From assembly GCF_000685965.1 (NCBI RefSeq), contig NZ_JMLE01000009.1:1-64000 (forward strand): a stretch of DNA of 64,000 nt, read 5' to 3'. Shown in pieces: positions 26,716 to 35,676 of this stretch (position 1 is the stretch's first letter; the number at the start of each line of letters is the position of its first letter). The translations under genes were made by a program, and so were the position numbers. The notes beneath the pieces are model-generated. The model had not been told where the DNA came from. It worked only from the letters and a program-made list of their open reading frames with translations, and made no database searches. Origin of the DNA: Arthrobacter sp. UNC362MFTsu5.1 (lineage in GTDB: Bacteria > Actinomycetota > Actinomycetes > Actinomycetales > Micrococcaceae).

Positions 26716-27732
26716 ATGGCAAGTGTGCAGACACAGGCGGGTTCCGGGAAAGTCACGCGAACTGACGTCGCCCGCTACGCGGGCGTCAGTACCGCCGTCG
26801 TCAGTTATGTGATCAACGGCGGCCCCAAACCGGTGGCGAAGGCAACAGCAGAGCGCGTGCGGGAGGCCATCAAGGTGCTTCAGTACCAGCCGAACGCAAC
26901 TGCCCGCGCCCTGACCATGGGCTCCGCCCGGCTTCTGGGGATCATCGTCCCGGACAGCACCAACCCGTACTTCGCCGAGCTGACGGACACTATCGCGCAG
27001 GCGGCGGCCACCCGCGGTTATGCCCTCCTGACCGCGAACTCCCGCACCGACGCGGAGACCGAGCGGCAAAACACAGTCAATCTCGTATCCCGGCAGGTTG
27101 ACGCGATCATCCTCGCGACAGTTCTGCCACCCAGTGAAGTCGCCGCCATGCAGGTCCAAGGCATTCGCCGTGTGCTCATCGACCAGTCCAGCATCGTGCA
27201 CGGCATACCGATCATCAGTACAGACTTTGAACAGGGCGCCGCCCTGGGCGTCCAGCACCTGATCGGACACGGGCATCGGGATATCGGCATATTGGTGGGT
27301 AGGGACATTGACCCTTCACGCGCAGACCCGCGACACAATGGCTGGAAGAAGGCCCTCAACGAGGCGGGCCTGCCTGAGGGGCCGGCCGAGCTCACCGACT
27401 TCACGCGTCAGGGCGGGTACGAAGCGACCCGCCGGCTGCTGGCGTTGCCAAAGCCGCCGACAGCGATCTTCGCCAGCTCCGACCTACTGGCGGTGGGCGC
27501 TCTTCGCGCCATTCACGAAGCCAACCTGTCCATACCGGAGGATATTGCCATTGTTTCGTTCGATGGAACATCTGAATCGGAATTCAGCTGGCCCCAGCTG
27601 ACCACAGTGCGGCAGCCCATCGATCGGATCGCAGAGAGGGTTCTTGCAGCCGCCCTGTCACCGGAAGATCCGGGAGGCGGGATCGAGCTCCTCACCACCG
27701 ATCTCATCGTTCGCAAGTCTTGCGGCTGCTGA
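26716..27732 (+). CDS. LacI-family transcriptional regulator (alpha-galactoside operon)
   Basis: A 338-residue repressor. The helix-turn-helix is VTRTDVARYAGVSTAVVSYVINGG near residues 14-37, the hinge helix NATARALTMGSA follows, and the periplasmic-binding-like effector domain runs from LLGIIVPDSTNPYF to the end. FASSDLLAVGALRAI is a conserved dimer/effector segment. ATG 26716 follows AAAGG at good spacing; GTG at 26707 is an alternative. It is divergent from the sugar operon and flanked by two matching operators. The C-terminus CGC is unusual but within family range. Confidence 0.92.
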   Translation: MASVQTQAGSGKVTRTDVARYAGVSTAVVSYVINGGPKPVAKATAERVREAIKVLQYQPNATARALTMGSARLLGIIVPDSTNPYFAELTDTIAQAAATRGYALLTANSRTDAETERQNTVNLVSRQVDAIILATVLPPSEVAAMQVQGIRRVLIDQSSIVHGIPIISTDFEQGAALGVQHLIGHGHRDIGILVGRDIDPSRADPRHNGWKKALNEAGLPEGPAELTDFTRQGGYEATRRLLALPKPPTAIFASSDLLAVGALRAIHEANLSIPEDIAIVSFDGTSESEFSWPQLTTVRQPIDRIAERVLAAALSPEDPGGGIELLTTDLIVRKSCGC

Positions 27733-27854
27733 CCCTGGAGCCCAGGTAGCTTTCCCGCAGATTCTTTGGACCCACGACATACAAAAAGGACAGAACCAAG
27801 CCTCTAACCGATCGCTTCTTGCCCTTCTGATTCTCATGGGAATATATCCTGAGC

Positions 27855-27877
27855 ACACTCAGTTATGAGTGTAGTCA
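27855..27877 (+). promoter_or_regulatory. TetR operator, site 1 (before the OYE gene)
   Basis: ACACTCA-GTTA-TGAGTGT followed directly by AGTCA. The first part is a perfect 7-bp dyad. The same 23-bp layout, A-Y-A-S-TCA, four bases, TGAST, two bases, AGTCA, is found at 29910 and 32745. It lies 101 bases before the GTG of the OYE gene. Confidence 0.75.
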
Positions 27878-27977
27878 CCAACGTGCGGACGCATTAGCAG
27901 GTCTTAGCGTCCACGGCGGCCGAACTACGGCTGGACGGCGGTGATGCTCTGATACATCGAACGCAAAGGACTATCCC

Positions 27978-29054
27978 GTGACCCTTTCCGCCCTGTGGCA
28001 ACCACTTACTCTTGGCCGCCTTGACCTATCCCATCGGCTGGCGCTGGCACCCATGACGAGAAACCGCTCCAGCCCTGATGGCGCGCCGGGCGACTTAGCG
28101 GCCGAGTACTACGGGCAGCGCGCCTCCTTGGGATTGATCATCACCGAGGGCACCCAGCCGTCGGCAGACGGACAGGGCTATGCCAACACACCGGGGATCT
28201 ACACACCCGAGCATGTCGAGGGCTGGCGAAGCGTCACCGAAGCAGTTCACGCCCGCGGCGGGGCGGTGTTCATCCAACTCATGCACGCGGGCCGCATGTC
28301 CCACCCGGACAACACTCCTCATCACCGTCAGCCCGTGGCGCCCTCGGCGATCTCCGCAGACCAGGATATTCTCACGCCGACCGGACCCCAGAAAACGCCG
28401 ACACCACGAGAGCTCAGCACGGAGGATATCCAGAACACCGTGGCTGACTTCCGCCACGCGGCGGCATCGGCCATCGCAGCCGGCGCCGACGGAGTTGAAA
28501 TCCATGGAGCGAACGGTTATCTCCTGCACCAGTTCCTCTCCCCCAACGCAAACCACCGCACCGACGCGTACGGCGGATCAATAGAAAACCGGTCGAGGTT
28601 CGTGATCGAACTCGCCCAGGCCCTGGCCGATGAAATCGGCGCAGACAGGGTGGGTATCCGCCTCTCCCCCGCCATGCCACTGGGTGGCATCAACGAGGGC
28701 GACACCGAGAGGGTGCACGCCCAGTACCGGCACCTGGTAGCCGAGCTCGCGACCCTGAACCTGGCATACCTGCACCTTCACCATGTAGGCGACGACGAAC
28801 TGCTCCGATCCCTCAGGAACATTTGGCCGACGGCGGTGCTCGTCGTCCGCTACGGACGCAACCGCGAGCAGATAGCCGACGACGTCGCGGCCGGCCTTGC
28901 GGACGTGGCCCCACTGGGCCGTTTCGCACTGGCCAATCCCGACATCGTTGAGCGCCTGCGCGCAAACGCCCCGCTCAACGAGCTGGATCCCAACACCCTC
29001 TACGGCGGCGGGGCAACCGGATACACCGACTACCCGGCCCTTGCCCACGCCTAA
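27978..29054 (+). CDS. Alkene reductase, Old Yellow Enzyme family
   Basis: A 358-residue FMN-dependent TIM barrel enzyme. Start LWQPLTLGRLDLSHRLALAPMTRNRS is the usual first strand and loop; IHGANGYLLHQFLSPNANHRTDAYGG near residues 174-200 carries the His/Asn substrate-binding pair in altered form (HGAN) and the family signature. It reduces activated C=C bonds with NAD(P)H and may also act on nitro compounds. GTG 27978 follows AAGGA. The SDR gene lies 63 bases downstream. Controlled by the site-1 operator, by inference. Confidence 0.92.
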   Translation: MTLSALWQPLTLGRLDLSHRLALAPMTRNRSSPDGAPGDLAAEYYGQRASLGLIITEGTQPSADGQGYANTPGIYTPEHVEGWRSVTEAVHARGGAVFIQLMHAGRMSHPDNTPHHRQPVAPSAISADQDILTPTGPQKTPTPRELSTEDIQNTVADFRHAAASAIAAGADGVEIHGANGYLLHQFLSPNANHRTDAYGGSIENRSRFVIELAQALADEIGADRVGIRLSPAMPLGGINEGDTERVHAQYRHLVAELATLNLAYLHLHHVGDDELLRSLRNIWPTAVLVVRYGRNREQIADDVAAGLADVAPLGRFALANPDIVERLRANAPLNELDPNTLYGGGATGYTDYPALAHA

Positions 29055-29117
29055 TCCCGCACCACACCACCCGGGCCGACCGGCGTGGATGGAAATCAGC
29101 ACAAGAAAGTTCGTGAA

Positions 29118-29831
29118 ATGCACTCACTCAATGGAGCAGTCGTCCTCGTCACCGGCGCAAACGGCGGCATCGGAACCCACTTCGTCCACACAGCCCTCGC
29201 ACGCGGCGCCAGCAAGGTTTACGCCACCGCCCGCACCCCCCGCACCTGGGAGGACGAACGCATCGTCCCACTGACCCTCGATATCACAGACCCGGCCTCA
29301 ATACGGGCCGCCGTCGAGGCTGCGGGCGACGTCACAGTGTTGATCAACAACGCTGGAGCATCCGTTGCAACCCCCGGCATCCTTTCCCACACCGACGCGG
29401 AAATCCGGACCAGCGTCGAGACAAACTTCCTCGGCCCGCTCTTCCTCGCCCGCGCGTTCGCGCCGATCCTGTCAGCCAAGGACACATCCGCAATCATCGA
29501 CATCCACTCCGCAATGAGCTGGTACGCCGTCGGCGGCATTTACAGTGCCACCAAAGCGGCCCTCTGGTCGGCCACGAACTCGCTGCGCCTGGAGCTCGCC
29601 GCCGAAGGAGTACACGTGGTGGGAGTCCATGTCGGCTACGTCGACACGGCGATGGCGGCGCATGCCACCGACCCCAAGATGGACCCGGCCGATCTGGTCA
29701 CCACGGTATTTGATGCCCTCGAAGCCGGCGAGTACGAAGTTCTCGCCGACGAGACGTCCGTGCAGCTCAAGGCCGGACTCAGCGCCCCCATCGAGGCGCT
29801 CTACCCCCAACTTGCGCCCAGCAAGTCTTAG
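29118..29831 (+). CDS. SDR family oxidoreductase
   Basis: A 237-residue classical short-chain dehydrogenase. TGANGGIG at residues 12-19 binds NAD(P); NNAG is near 78; catalytic Ser in DIHSAMSW and YSATK near 141-145 complete the triad. VGYVDTAMAAH is the substrate-side loop. ATG 29118 follows an AAGAAAG ribosome site; the GTG at 29085 gives an odd hydrophilic extension. It is the second gene of the OYE operon and ends before a strong terminator. Confidence 0.9.
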   Translation: MHSLNGAVVLVTGANGGIGTHFVHTALARGASKVYATARTPRTWEDERIVPLTLDITDPASIRAAVEAAGDVTVLINNAGASVATPGILSHTDAEIRTSVETNFLGPLFLARAFAPILSAKDTSAIIDIHSAMSWYAVGGIYSATKAALWSATNSLRLELAAEGVHVVGVHVGYVDTAMAAHATDPKMDPADLVTTVFDALEAGEYEVLADETSVQLKAGLSAPIEALYPQLAPSKS

Positions 29832-29842
29832 CAACAGCTGCC

Positions 29843-29884
29843 GTGCCGTGGTGATGGGGTCAACCCATCATCACGGCACTTTTC
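29843..29884 (+). terminator. Rho-independent terminator after the SDR gene
   Basis: A 16-bp stem (GTGCCGTGGTGATGGG with its partner, one G-T mismatch) and a 5-base loop, followed by TTTT. It separates the OYE-SDR transcript from the next promoter, so the two operons need separate operators. Confidence 0.85.
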
Positions 29885-29885
29885 A

Positions 29886-29932
29886 TTGACGCTTACCAAT
29901 TAACTGAGTATAGTCATAATTGACTAAAGTCA
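29886..29932 (+). promoter_or_regulatory. Promoter with TetR operator, site 2 (before the MDR gene)
   Basis: TTGACG (29886-29891), 17 bases, TATAGT (29909-29914): a near-consensus promoter. The 23-bp operator (29910-29932; ATAGTCA-TAAT-TGACT, two bases, AGTCA) covers the -10 box, which fits repression by blocking polymerase. A/T content here is far above the surroundings. Confidence 0.8.
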
Positions 29933-29957
29933 CTTTAATTAGAAGGAGCATCGCGGC

Positions 29958-30956
29958 ATGCGGGCATTCGTTATCACCAAGTACAAGGAACCGCTGCGCG
30001 AAGCCGAGGTTGCTGAACCGACCGTCGGCGAGCGGGACGCGCTGGTGCAGGTGCACGCTGCCGGCCTGAACCAGCTGGACGAGAAGATCCGCCTGGGCGA
30101 GTTCAAGCAGATCCTTCCCTACAAGCTCCAGTTGGTCCTCGGCAACGACGTAGCCGGCACCGTGCTGAGCGTCGGGGAAAAGGTGAAGGGGTTCAAGCCC
30201 GGGGATGAGGTCTATGCCCGTCCGAACCAGGACCGCATCGGCACGTTCGCTGAACGCGTTGCCATTGCGGAGGAAGACCTTGCGCTCAAGCCCGAATCGG
30301 CCACCATGGAGGAGGCCGGATCGCTGCCACTGGTAGCCCTTACCGCATGGCAGGCCCTCGTCGAGCAGGGCAACGTGCGTCCAGGGCAGAAAGTTCTCAT
30401 TCATGCCGGCGCAGGCGGAGTCGGTTCCATCGCCATCCAGCTCGCCAAGCATCTCGGCGCGACCGTCGCAACCACCGCCAGCAGCTCCAACGCCGGGTTC
30501 GTACGGGACCTCGGCGCCGACGTCGTCATCGACTACCGCACCCAGGACTTCGAGCAACTCCTGGGCGGATACGATCTGGTGCTCGACAGCCTCGGAGGGC
30601 AAAACCTGCAGAAATCACTGCGCATCCTCAAGCCCGGTGGGAAGGCGATTGGAATCGCCGGCCCGCCCGATCCGGCCTTCGCCCGCACAGCAGGCCTCAA
30701 CCCCCTGCTACGCCTTGTGATCACAGGGCTCAGCAGCAAGATCAGGAAGCAAGCCAGGAAGCTCGGCGTCAGCTACGAGTTTCTCTTCATGAGGGCCAGC
30801 GGCGACCAACTACGTCAAATCAGCGCCCTGGTTGACGCCGGCGTGCTACGCCCCGTCGTAGGGAAGGTCTTCACCTTCGGCCAGGCTCCAGAGGCACTGC
30901 AATCCCTGGCCGCAGGGGGCTTCCGGGGCAAAGCAGTGCTCACCGTCACCGGCTGA
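29958..30956 (+). CDS. NADP-dependent MDR oxidoreductase (zinc-free)
   Basis: A 332-residue quinone oxidoreductase-like protein. GroES-like N-terminal domain with AAGLNQLDEKIRLG; LVLGNDVAGTVLSVGEKVKGFKPGDEVYA is the typical mid-domain; VLIHAGAGGVGSIAIQLAKHLGA near residue 148 binds NADPH. It has no zinc ligands. AGAAGGAG precedes the ATG. It is first in an operon with an alpha/beta hydrolase and an EthD-like protein. A likely role is reduction of an enone or quinone, shared with the OYE enzyme of the same regulon. Confidence 0.9.
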   Translation: MRAFVITKYKEPLREAEVAEPTVGERDALVQVHAAGLNQLDEKIRLGEFKQILPYKLQLVLGNDVAGTVLSVGEKVKGFKPGDEVYARPNQDRIGTFAERVAIAEEDLALKPESATMEEAGSLPLVALTAWQALVEQGNVRPGQKVLIHAGAGGVGSIAIQLAKHLGATVATTASSSNAGFVRDLGADVVIDYRTQDFEQLLGGYDLVLDSLGGQNLQKSLRILKPGGKAIGIAGPPDPAFARTAGLNPLLRLVITGLSSKIRKQARKLGVSYEFLFMRASGDQLRQISALVDAGVLRPVVGKVFTFGQAPEALQSLAAGGFRGKAVLTVTG

Positions 30957-31004
30957 CCCGCCGATACCCGCTCTTCACGCAGAGAACACAGGAGAACAAC
31001 CGTC

Positions 31005-31871
31005 ATGGACAACATCGACGCCCCAAACGAGCCAGTCGTCACCTCGTACGCGAAGGCACCTGCCAGCACCATTACCGCCGGAGGCGTCAGCTACGCCTAT
31101 CGCGAGCTTGGGCCGAAGGGCGGGATCCCCGTCGTGTTCTTCGTGCACCTGGCAGCCACCCTCGATAACTGGGACCCCCGTATCATCGACCCCATTGCCA
31201 GGAACCGCCACGTCATCACCTTCGACCAGCCCGGCGTCGGCGCTTCCACTGGACAAGTTCCCGACAGTATCGAAGCAATGGCCGACGACGCCTACACCTT
31301 CATCCAGGCCCTCGGGTTCGACACGATTGATGTCTTCTCCTTCTCCCTGGGCGGCATGGTCGCCCAGGACCTGGTCATCAAACATCCCGATCTTGTCCGC
31401 AAGCTCGTGCTGACCGGAACCGGTCCGCGCGGAGGTAAGGACATCGACAAGGTCGTCGGCACCACCTACCGGGACATCCTCCGGGCAACCCTGACCCGGT
31501 CCGACCCCAAGGAATTCCTGTTCTTCAACCGGAACGCCACCGGCAAACCCGCCGCGAAAGCCTTCATCAAACGCCTGCAGGAACGAACCGAGAACCGTGA
31601 CAAGCCAATCAGCACCCGGGCATTTCAGACGCAGCTGAAGGCAATCCAGAAGTTCGGCCGTTCGGCCCCGTCGGACCTGTCCATCCTCACTCAGCCCGCA
31701 CTGATCGCCAATGGCGACAACGACCGCATGGTGCCTTCCGTGCTCTCTGAGGACCTGCATCACCGCATCAAGGGATCCGAATTGATCATCTACCCCGACT
31801 CCGGCCACGGTGGTATCTTCCAGTACCACGCCACGTTCGCACCCGCCGTCGTCGAATTCCTCGCCCCCTGA
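31005..31871 (+). CDS. Alpha/beta hydrolase (paralogue of the 47-kb hydrolase)
   Basis: A 288-residue hydrolase. The nucleophile is in FSFSLGGMV near residue 123, the acid in NGDNDRMVP near 235, and the His in DSGHGGIFQ near 264. The oxyanion segment is FFVHLAA rather than the usual HG. Its closest relative in the window is the 47096 gene, with shared TGTGPRGGKD and NGDND motifs. It follows the MDR gene by 48 bases. The substrate is unknown; family members include peroxidases without metal and lactone or C-C hydrolases. Confidence 0.9.
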   Translation: MDNIDAPNEPVVTSYAKAPASTITAGGVSYAYRELGPKGGIPVVFFVHLAATLDNWDPRIIDPIARNRHVITFDQPGVGASTGQVPDSIEAMADDAYTFIQALGFDTIDVFSFSLGGMVAQDLVIKHPDLVRKLVLTGTGPRGGKDIDKVVGTTYRDILRATLTRSDPKEFLFFNRNATGKPAAKAFIKRLQERTENRDKPISTRAFQTQLKAIQKFGRSAPSDLSILTQPALIANGDNDRMVPSVLSEDLHHRIKGSELIIYPDSGHGGIFQYHATFAPAVVEFLAP

Positions 31872-31899
31872 CCACAACGCTCGCGATAGGAAGGCACCC

Positions 31900-32706
31900 A
31901 TGGGCACCCCACCGGCAACAGCCCAACCGCAGGTGACAAAGCACTTCACGTCCTCCGTCCTGCTCTGGGTGCGCACCGAGCAGGCGCGCCAAACCGGCAT
32001 GGACTACTGGAAGGGCCCGCACTCGGGCATCATCGCCGCCACACCAGGGCTGGAGGAGTACCGGCAGATCCACCTCGCCGAACACAACCCCGGCCTATGG
32101 CCCGCAACCACAGGCGTGGAGACCGCCATCCCTGCAGAGCGGAAGATCGACGGCATCGCGGAAGTCACTTTCCAATCCGCGCTTTCGCCGCTCAAGGGGC
32201 GCAAGCAAACCGCCCTGGCCTACAAGGACGAAGTCAACGTATTCCGCCGCACCCTTCTCTACGCCGGCCCGCCGAACACTTCACGCTGGTATGACGTCGC
32301 GTCCCCGGCAGAGACTGTCGGGGCTCGCACGGTCATCTACCTCCGCCGCCGCCCCGGTGTCCGCCCAGGTGAATTCCGGCGGGCCGTGAAAAAGGAACTT
32401 GTTCCTGCCCTGGCTGATACTGGGATGCTAAAGGAACTGCGCACCCAGTCATTCATGCCATGGATTAAAAAGATGTGGGACACACCCCGCGTCGCCCACG
32501 ACAACCCGGCGGACCAACGCTTCCACGCATCAATCATCCTGGGATTCGCCGAACCGGCAGCCCGCGCCGCATTCCTTAGCAGCCCTACCGTCCGCAACCT
32601 CTCGCATCAACTGAAGCCAGTGGTCTCTGCCATCCATGCCTATGACGTTGAAGCAGCACTGACGTACGTCAAGAGTGGCCGGATCCTCCCCCACTACAAA
32701 GAGTAG
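31900..32706 (+). CDS. EthD-like (dimeric alpha/beta barrel) protein
   Basis: A 268-residue protein. MDYWKGPHSGIIAATPGLEEYRQIHLAEHN near residues 34-63 fits the EthD/dabb ferredoxin-like fold, and a second half (TVIYLRRRPGVRPGEFRRAVKKELVPAL, then RFHASIILGFAE) looks like a second copy. EthD-type proteins help degrade ethers or act as small cyclases. The start at 31900 follows GATAGGAAGG. It is the last gene of the MDR operon. The tandem fold makes it a self-dimerising version of the small EthD-type protein at 47982. Function not known. Confidence 0.7.
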   Translation: MGTPPATAQPQVTKHFTSSVLLWVRTEQARQTGMDYWKGPHSGIIAATPGLEEYRQIHLAEHNPGLWPATTGVETAIPAERKIDGIAEVTFQSALSPLKGRKQTALAYKDEVNVFRRTLLYAGPPNTSRWYDVASPAETVGARTVIYLRRRPGVRPGEFRRAVKKELVPALADTGMLKELRTQSFMPWIKKMWDTPRVAHDNPADQRFHASIILGFAEPAARAAFLSSPTVRNLSHQLKPVVSAIHAYDVEAALTYVKSGRILPHYKE

Positions 32707-32744
32707 GGGCGCCGACCGGAGGGCCCGGTCTCCGCAGCTTCGAT

Positions 32745-32767
32745 ATACTCATTATTGAGTCCAGTCA
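32745..32767 (+). promoter_or_regulatory. TetR operator, site 3 (before the TetR gene itself)
   Basis: ATACTCA-TTAT-TGAGT, two bases, AGTCA; same layout as the two other sites. A TATACT -10 box (32744-32749) overlaps it exactly as in site 2, 40 bases before the TetR ATG, so the regulator should repress itself. Confidence 0.78.
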
Positions 32768-32789
32768 GTTTACGTCCAGAGGAACCCAC

Positions 32790-33392
32790 ATGCCTGTCAC
32801 ATCCCAGCCGCCCGGACGGCGCGAGCGGAACAAGCAGGAGAAGCTGGACCGCATCACGGCCGCAGCCACGGAGCTGTTCGCCGAATACGGGGTCGAGGAC
32901 GTCACCACCCAGCAGATCGCCGACAAAGCCGACATCGGCACCGGAACCCTTTTTCTCTACGCCAAAACCAAGGGAGAACTCCTCCTCCTCGTTCAGAACG
33001 CCAACTACGCCGAAGCTCTCCAGCGGGGCCGGGCGGATGCTGAAACCATCCGGGATGCCCTGGGTGCGGTGATGGCCGTCGTGCGGCCGATCGTGGAGTG
33101 CAACCGAACCCAGATCGACAACGGACGCTTCTACCTGCGGGAAATGGTCTTCGGCGACCCTACGGAGCCACACCACAGCGCAGCACTATCCATCGTTGGG
33201 CAAACCGAGGAGGCCATTGCCGCCATACTGGACCGGGACGAACTGGGCGGCGTGGGTGACGCCGCGACGACGGCGCGCATCATCTCGGCGATCATGTTTG
33301 TCAGCATGGCCGCAAGTGTGAACGCTGGATTGGAAATTGAAGCACTGGTACAGGACATCAGGACACAAATCAGCCTGCTGATACCCCGCTGA
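32790..33392 (+). CDS. TetR-family repressor of the OYE/MDR regulon
   Basis: A 200-residue regulator. The DNA-binding part is RITAAATELFAEYGVEDVTTQQIADKADIGTGTLFLYAKTKGELLLL, a standard TetR helix-turn-helix near residues 20-66. The ligand domain is helical and has one Cys near residue 105. The regulated genes on its left and its own promoter share one operator pattern, so it is the obvious repressor; the inducer is probably an electrophilic substrate of the OYE or MDR enzymes. Confidence 0.92.
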   Translation: MPVTSQPPGRRERNKQEKLDRITAAATELFAEYGVEDVTTQQIADKADIGTGTLFLYAKTKGELLLLVQNANYAEALQRGRADAETIRDALGAVMAVVRPIVECNRTQIDNGRFYLREMVFGDPTEPHHSAALSIVGQTEEAIAAILDRDELGGVGDAATTARIISAIMFVSMAASVNAGLEIEALVQDIRTQISLLIPR

Positions 33393-33404
33393 CGCGGCCG
33401 GCAA

Positions 33405-33573
33405 ACTGGGCCTCCTCTCCGTCACCCAGTTTCAGGACGTTCGCGATGAGCTCGAGCAGGGCTGCCTCATCGTTGGGGATTCTTTGTGAGGGCACACGGT
33501 TTCCGTAGGCGTCGATCACGACGCAGTGATGATGGGCGTTGCCGGCGTCAATACCGGGCCATAGGTGCACCAA
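33405..33573 (-). mobile_element. IS110-family transposase, N-terminal remnant
   Basis: About 55 residues (LWPGIDAGNAHHHCVVIDAYGNR, then NDEAALLELIANVLKLGDG) match the first DEDD-domain strand of IS110 transposases, including the first catalytic Asp. The frame then runs into the 3' end of the TetR gene. The rest of the transposase is missing. Confidence 0.8.
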
Positions 33574-33918
33574 AACAGCCCCCAGCCTGTCGGATGGGTT
33601 GGAGCCCGGCAGATAACCGCGCCGTAGTGTCCTTATCCGGCGATCACGTCGCGTCTCCCAATCAGCGGTCGGGTCATCGCGGGGCGGCGGCCGGCCAATC
33701 CTCCGGAGTCGTCACGACGGAAATCGTCCGAGGAGCTTTAACAGCCCGAGCGAGGCGATGACCGTTCTAAGGGCTGAGGCCGGACCCGTGGGGCCGGTCT
33801 CAGTTCTTCCCTCAGAAAAGACATCTCACGGTCTTTAGACGTCAAGTCGAATGAGCTGGCTTGGATTTTTGGTGGTCGTTGAGGCACCCACGTTTTCCTC
33901 GTTCGTTGCGCTCTTCGG
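33574..33918. other. Intergenic scar next to IS110 remnant
   Basis: No gene. TGAGGCACCC occurs twice (33884-33893 and 33926-33935), once on each side of the end of the dehydrogenase remnant, which hints at a rearrangement junction. Nothing else is recognised. Confidence 0.35.
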
Positions 33919-34538
33919 CTAGGGGTGAGGCACCCTGGCGATCAAGTGGGCGGCGAAGGGCAGGCCGCTGGCGCCGGCCCGTGCGTAGTCGTCGATGGCG
34001 GCGATGTCCTGGCCGAGGCTTGTCATGGCCTCGGCGAAGAGGTCCATGTCGATGATCTGCAGGACGTTGAGGTGGTCGGCGTTGGTGGTGGTAACGGCAC
34101 CGGTAAGTGCCTCGAGGGCGAAGCTGCGGCCGGTTCCGGAGAGCAGCAGGTCCGTCAGGGCTCCGAGGTCAAGGTCCAGTTTGCTTGCCAAGGCGAGGAT
34201 GTCCTGGACGTTCTTCTGGTTCATCATCAGCAGGGCGTTGTTGATGAGTTTTCCGGTCTGCCCCGACCCGGCGGCGCCCATGTGGGAGACCTTCTTGGAG
34301 AACGCCTCCAAGACGGGCTGGACCGTCGCCAGCGCCTGGCCCATACGTTCAGTTCGAAGCCTGCCTCGGCGATGGCCCGTGCCATGGGGGCACCTTGGTC
34401 TCCGAGGCCGACCCAGCCGACACTCAGCTCCGAGGCAGCGCCCGGGGTGATCGCTAATGTGGTTGGTGTTGCCTCGGGTGTGGCGGTGCTGCCGGTCATG
34501 TCATTGTCTTTCAGCGTGGAGGATTTGATGGTTTTCAC
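33919..34538 (-). pseudogene. 3-hydroxyisobutyrate dehydrogenase-like gene with an internal deletion
   Basis: The N-terminal VGWVGLGDQGAPMARAIAEAGFELNVWARR (Rossmann start with GLGDQG) and the C-terminal helical domain from LATVQPVLEAFSKKVSHMGAAGSGQTGKLINNAL onward are both typical of beta-hydroxyacid dehydrogenases, but they meet near 34335-34345 in different frames. About 110 residues in between, including the DAPVSGG-type substrate motif, are gone. The catalytic-Lys segment GKLINN remains. It would start at 34499 or 34538, overlapping the SDR stop, so it was once the second gene of that operon. Confidence 0.75.
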
Positions 34539-35461
34539 ACCGTCTCCCGGGCAAGGAGTTCGGTCGAGAGGTCCCAGAGCCGCTCGGCGTTGGCCGGATC
34601 GAGCGCATAGGGTGCCACTCCGGTGTAGTCGGGGCCGCGGCGGTCCACGATGCGGGCCTCGTTGACGTCCTCAAAGTAGCGTCCGCCGATACCCTCCAGC
34701 TCCGGGGAAGTCGCCACATACAAGGTGGTCGCCGCACCCTGCTGGGGGGTCTTCTGGCGTTCGACGGGGGTCCGCAGCCCTCCGGTATGGCGCTGGAGTT
34801 TGGTGGCGATGGCCCCGGGCATGACGGCGTTGGAGGTGATGCCGTCCTTGGCCCAGCGGGCGGTCACGCCTACTGCGAACAGGGTTGACGCGGTCTTGGA
34901 CTGCCCGTAGGCGACAAAGGCGTCATAGGCGACGAAGTTGAAGTGCGGGTCATCGAACATGACCGGGGAGAACAGGTGTCCGCTGGAGCTTAGGGACACG
35001 ATACGGGCGTTCCCTGCCTCGGCGAGGGCTCCGTGCAGGGCCTGGGCGAGGGCAAAGTGGCCCAGATGGTTCGTGGCGAACTGCATTTCCCAGCCCTCCG
35101 GGGTTCGCTCGAGTTCGGGCAGTGCCATGATGCCGGCGTTGTTGACCAGCACGTGCAGCGGGCCGGTCCACTCGTCGGCGAATTCGGTGATGGTGGACAG
35201 GTCGGCGAGGTCCATCCTGCCCAGGAAGATGCTGTTGTTACCTGTTGACTCGCGCAATTCCTGCGCTATTGGCGTTGCGGCCTCGACGTTGCGCACCGCC
35301 AAGGTGACCTCGGCACCGATGTTGGCGAACGCGCGGGCTGTTTCGATTCCGATGCCGGAAGCGCCGCCAGTGACGATGACGCGCTTTCCGGTGAAGTCGA
35401 TGCCCTCGGTGACATCGGAGGTGGTGGAGCTGAATCCGAAACCGGTGGTGATTCTTGCCAT
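34535..35461 (-). CDS. SDR family oxidoreductase (retinol dehydrogenase-like)
   Basis: A 308-residue short-chain dehydrogenase. TGGASGIG near residue 31 binds cofactor, NNAGIM near 108 and YGQSK near 184 give the active site, and SLSSSGH supplies the Ser. The long C-terminal part (YFEDVNEARIV, PYALDPANAERLWDLS) is typical of the group annotated as retinol/WW-domain-type oxidoreductases. Intact, and once followed by a hydroxyacid dehydrogenase that is now broken. The MmyB-like regulator upstream on the same strand may control it. Confidence 0.9.
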   Translation of the reverse strand: MARITTGFGFSSTTSDVTEGIDFTGKRVIVTGGASGIGIETARAFANIGAEVTLAVRNVEAATPIAQELRESTGNNSIFLGRMDLADLSTITEFADEWTGPLHVLVNNAGIMALPELERTPEGWEMQFATNHLGHFALAQALHGALAEAGNARIVSLSSSGHLFSPVMFDDPHFNFVAYDAFVAYGQSKTASTLFAVGVTARWAKDGITSNAVMPGAIATKLQRHTGGLRTPVERQKTPQQGAATTLYVATSPELEGIGGRYFEDVNEARIVDRRGPDYTGVAPYALDPANAERLWDLSTELLARETV

Positions 35462-35676
35462 GAGGTTGGTCTTCTTTCGGCAGGTCGGGAAGCGTTTTTC
35501 ATAGGAGCCGCCCGGAGTCCTTCGGCTGCAAAACTGAAGGACGGAGGGGGTCTTGGGAAGCTCCGAGATTCAGTGTGCTGCCGCCGGAATCAGGCAGCCA
35601 GAACCCTGTGATTCATATGAATGCCGGGGCTACCATCGGGGGGTGATTCAGAGCCGCCGTTAGTGGAGGGTTCAGG

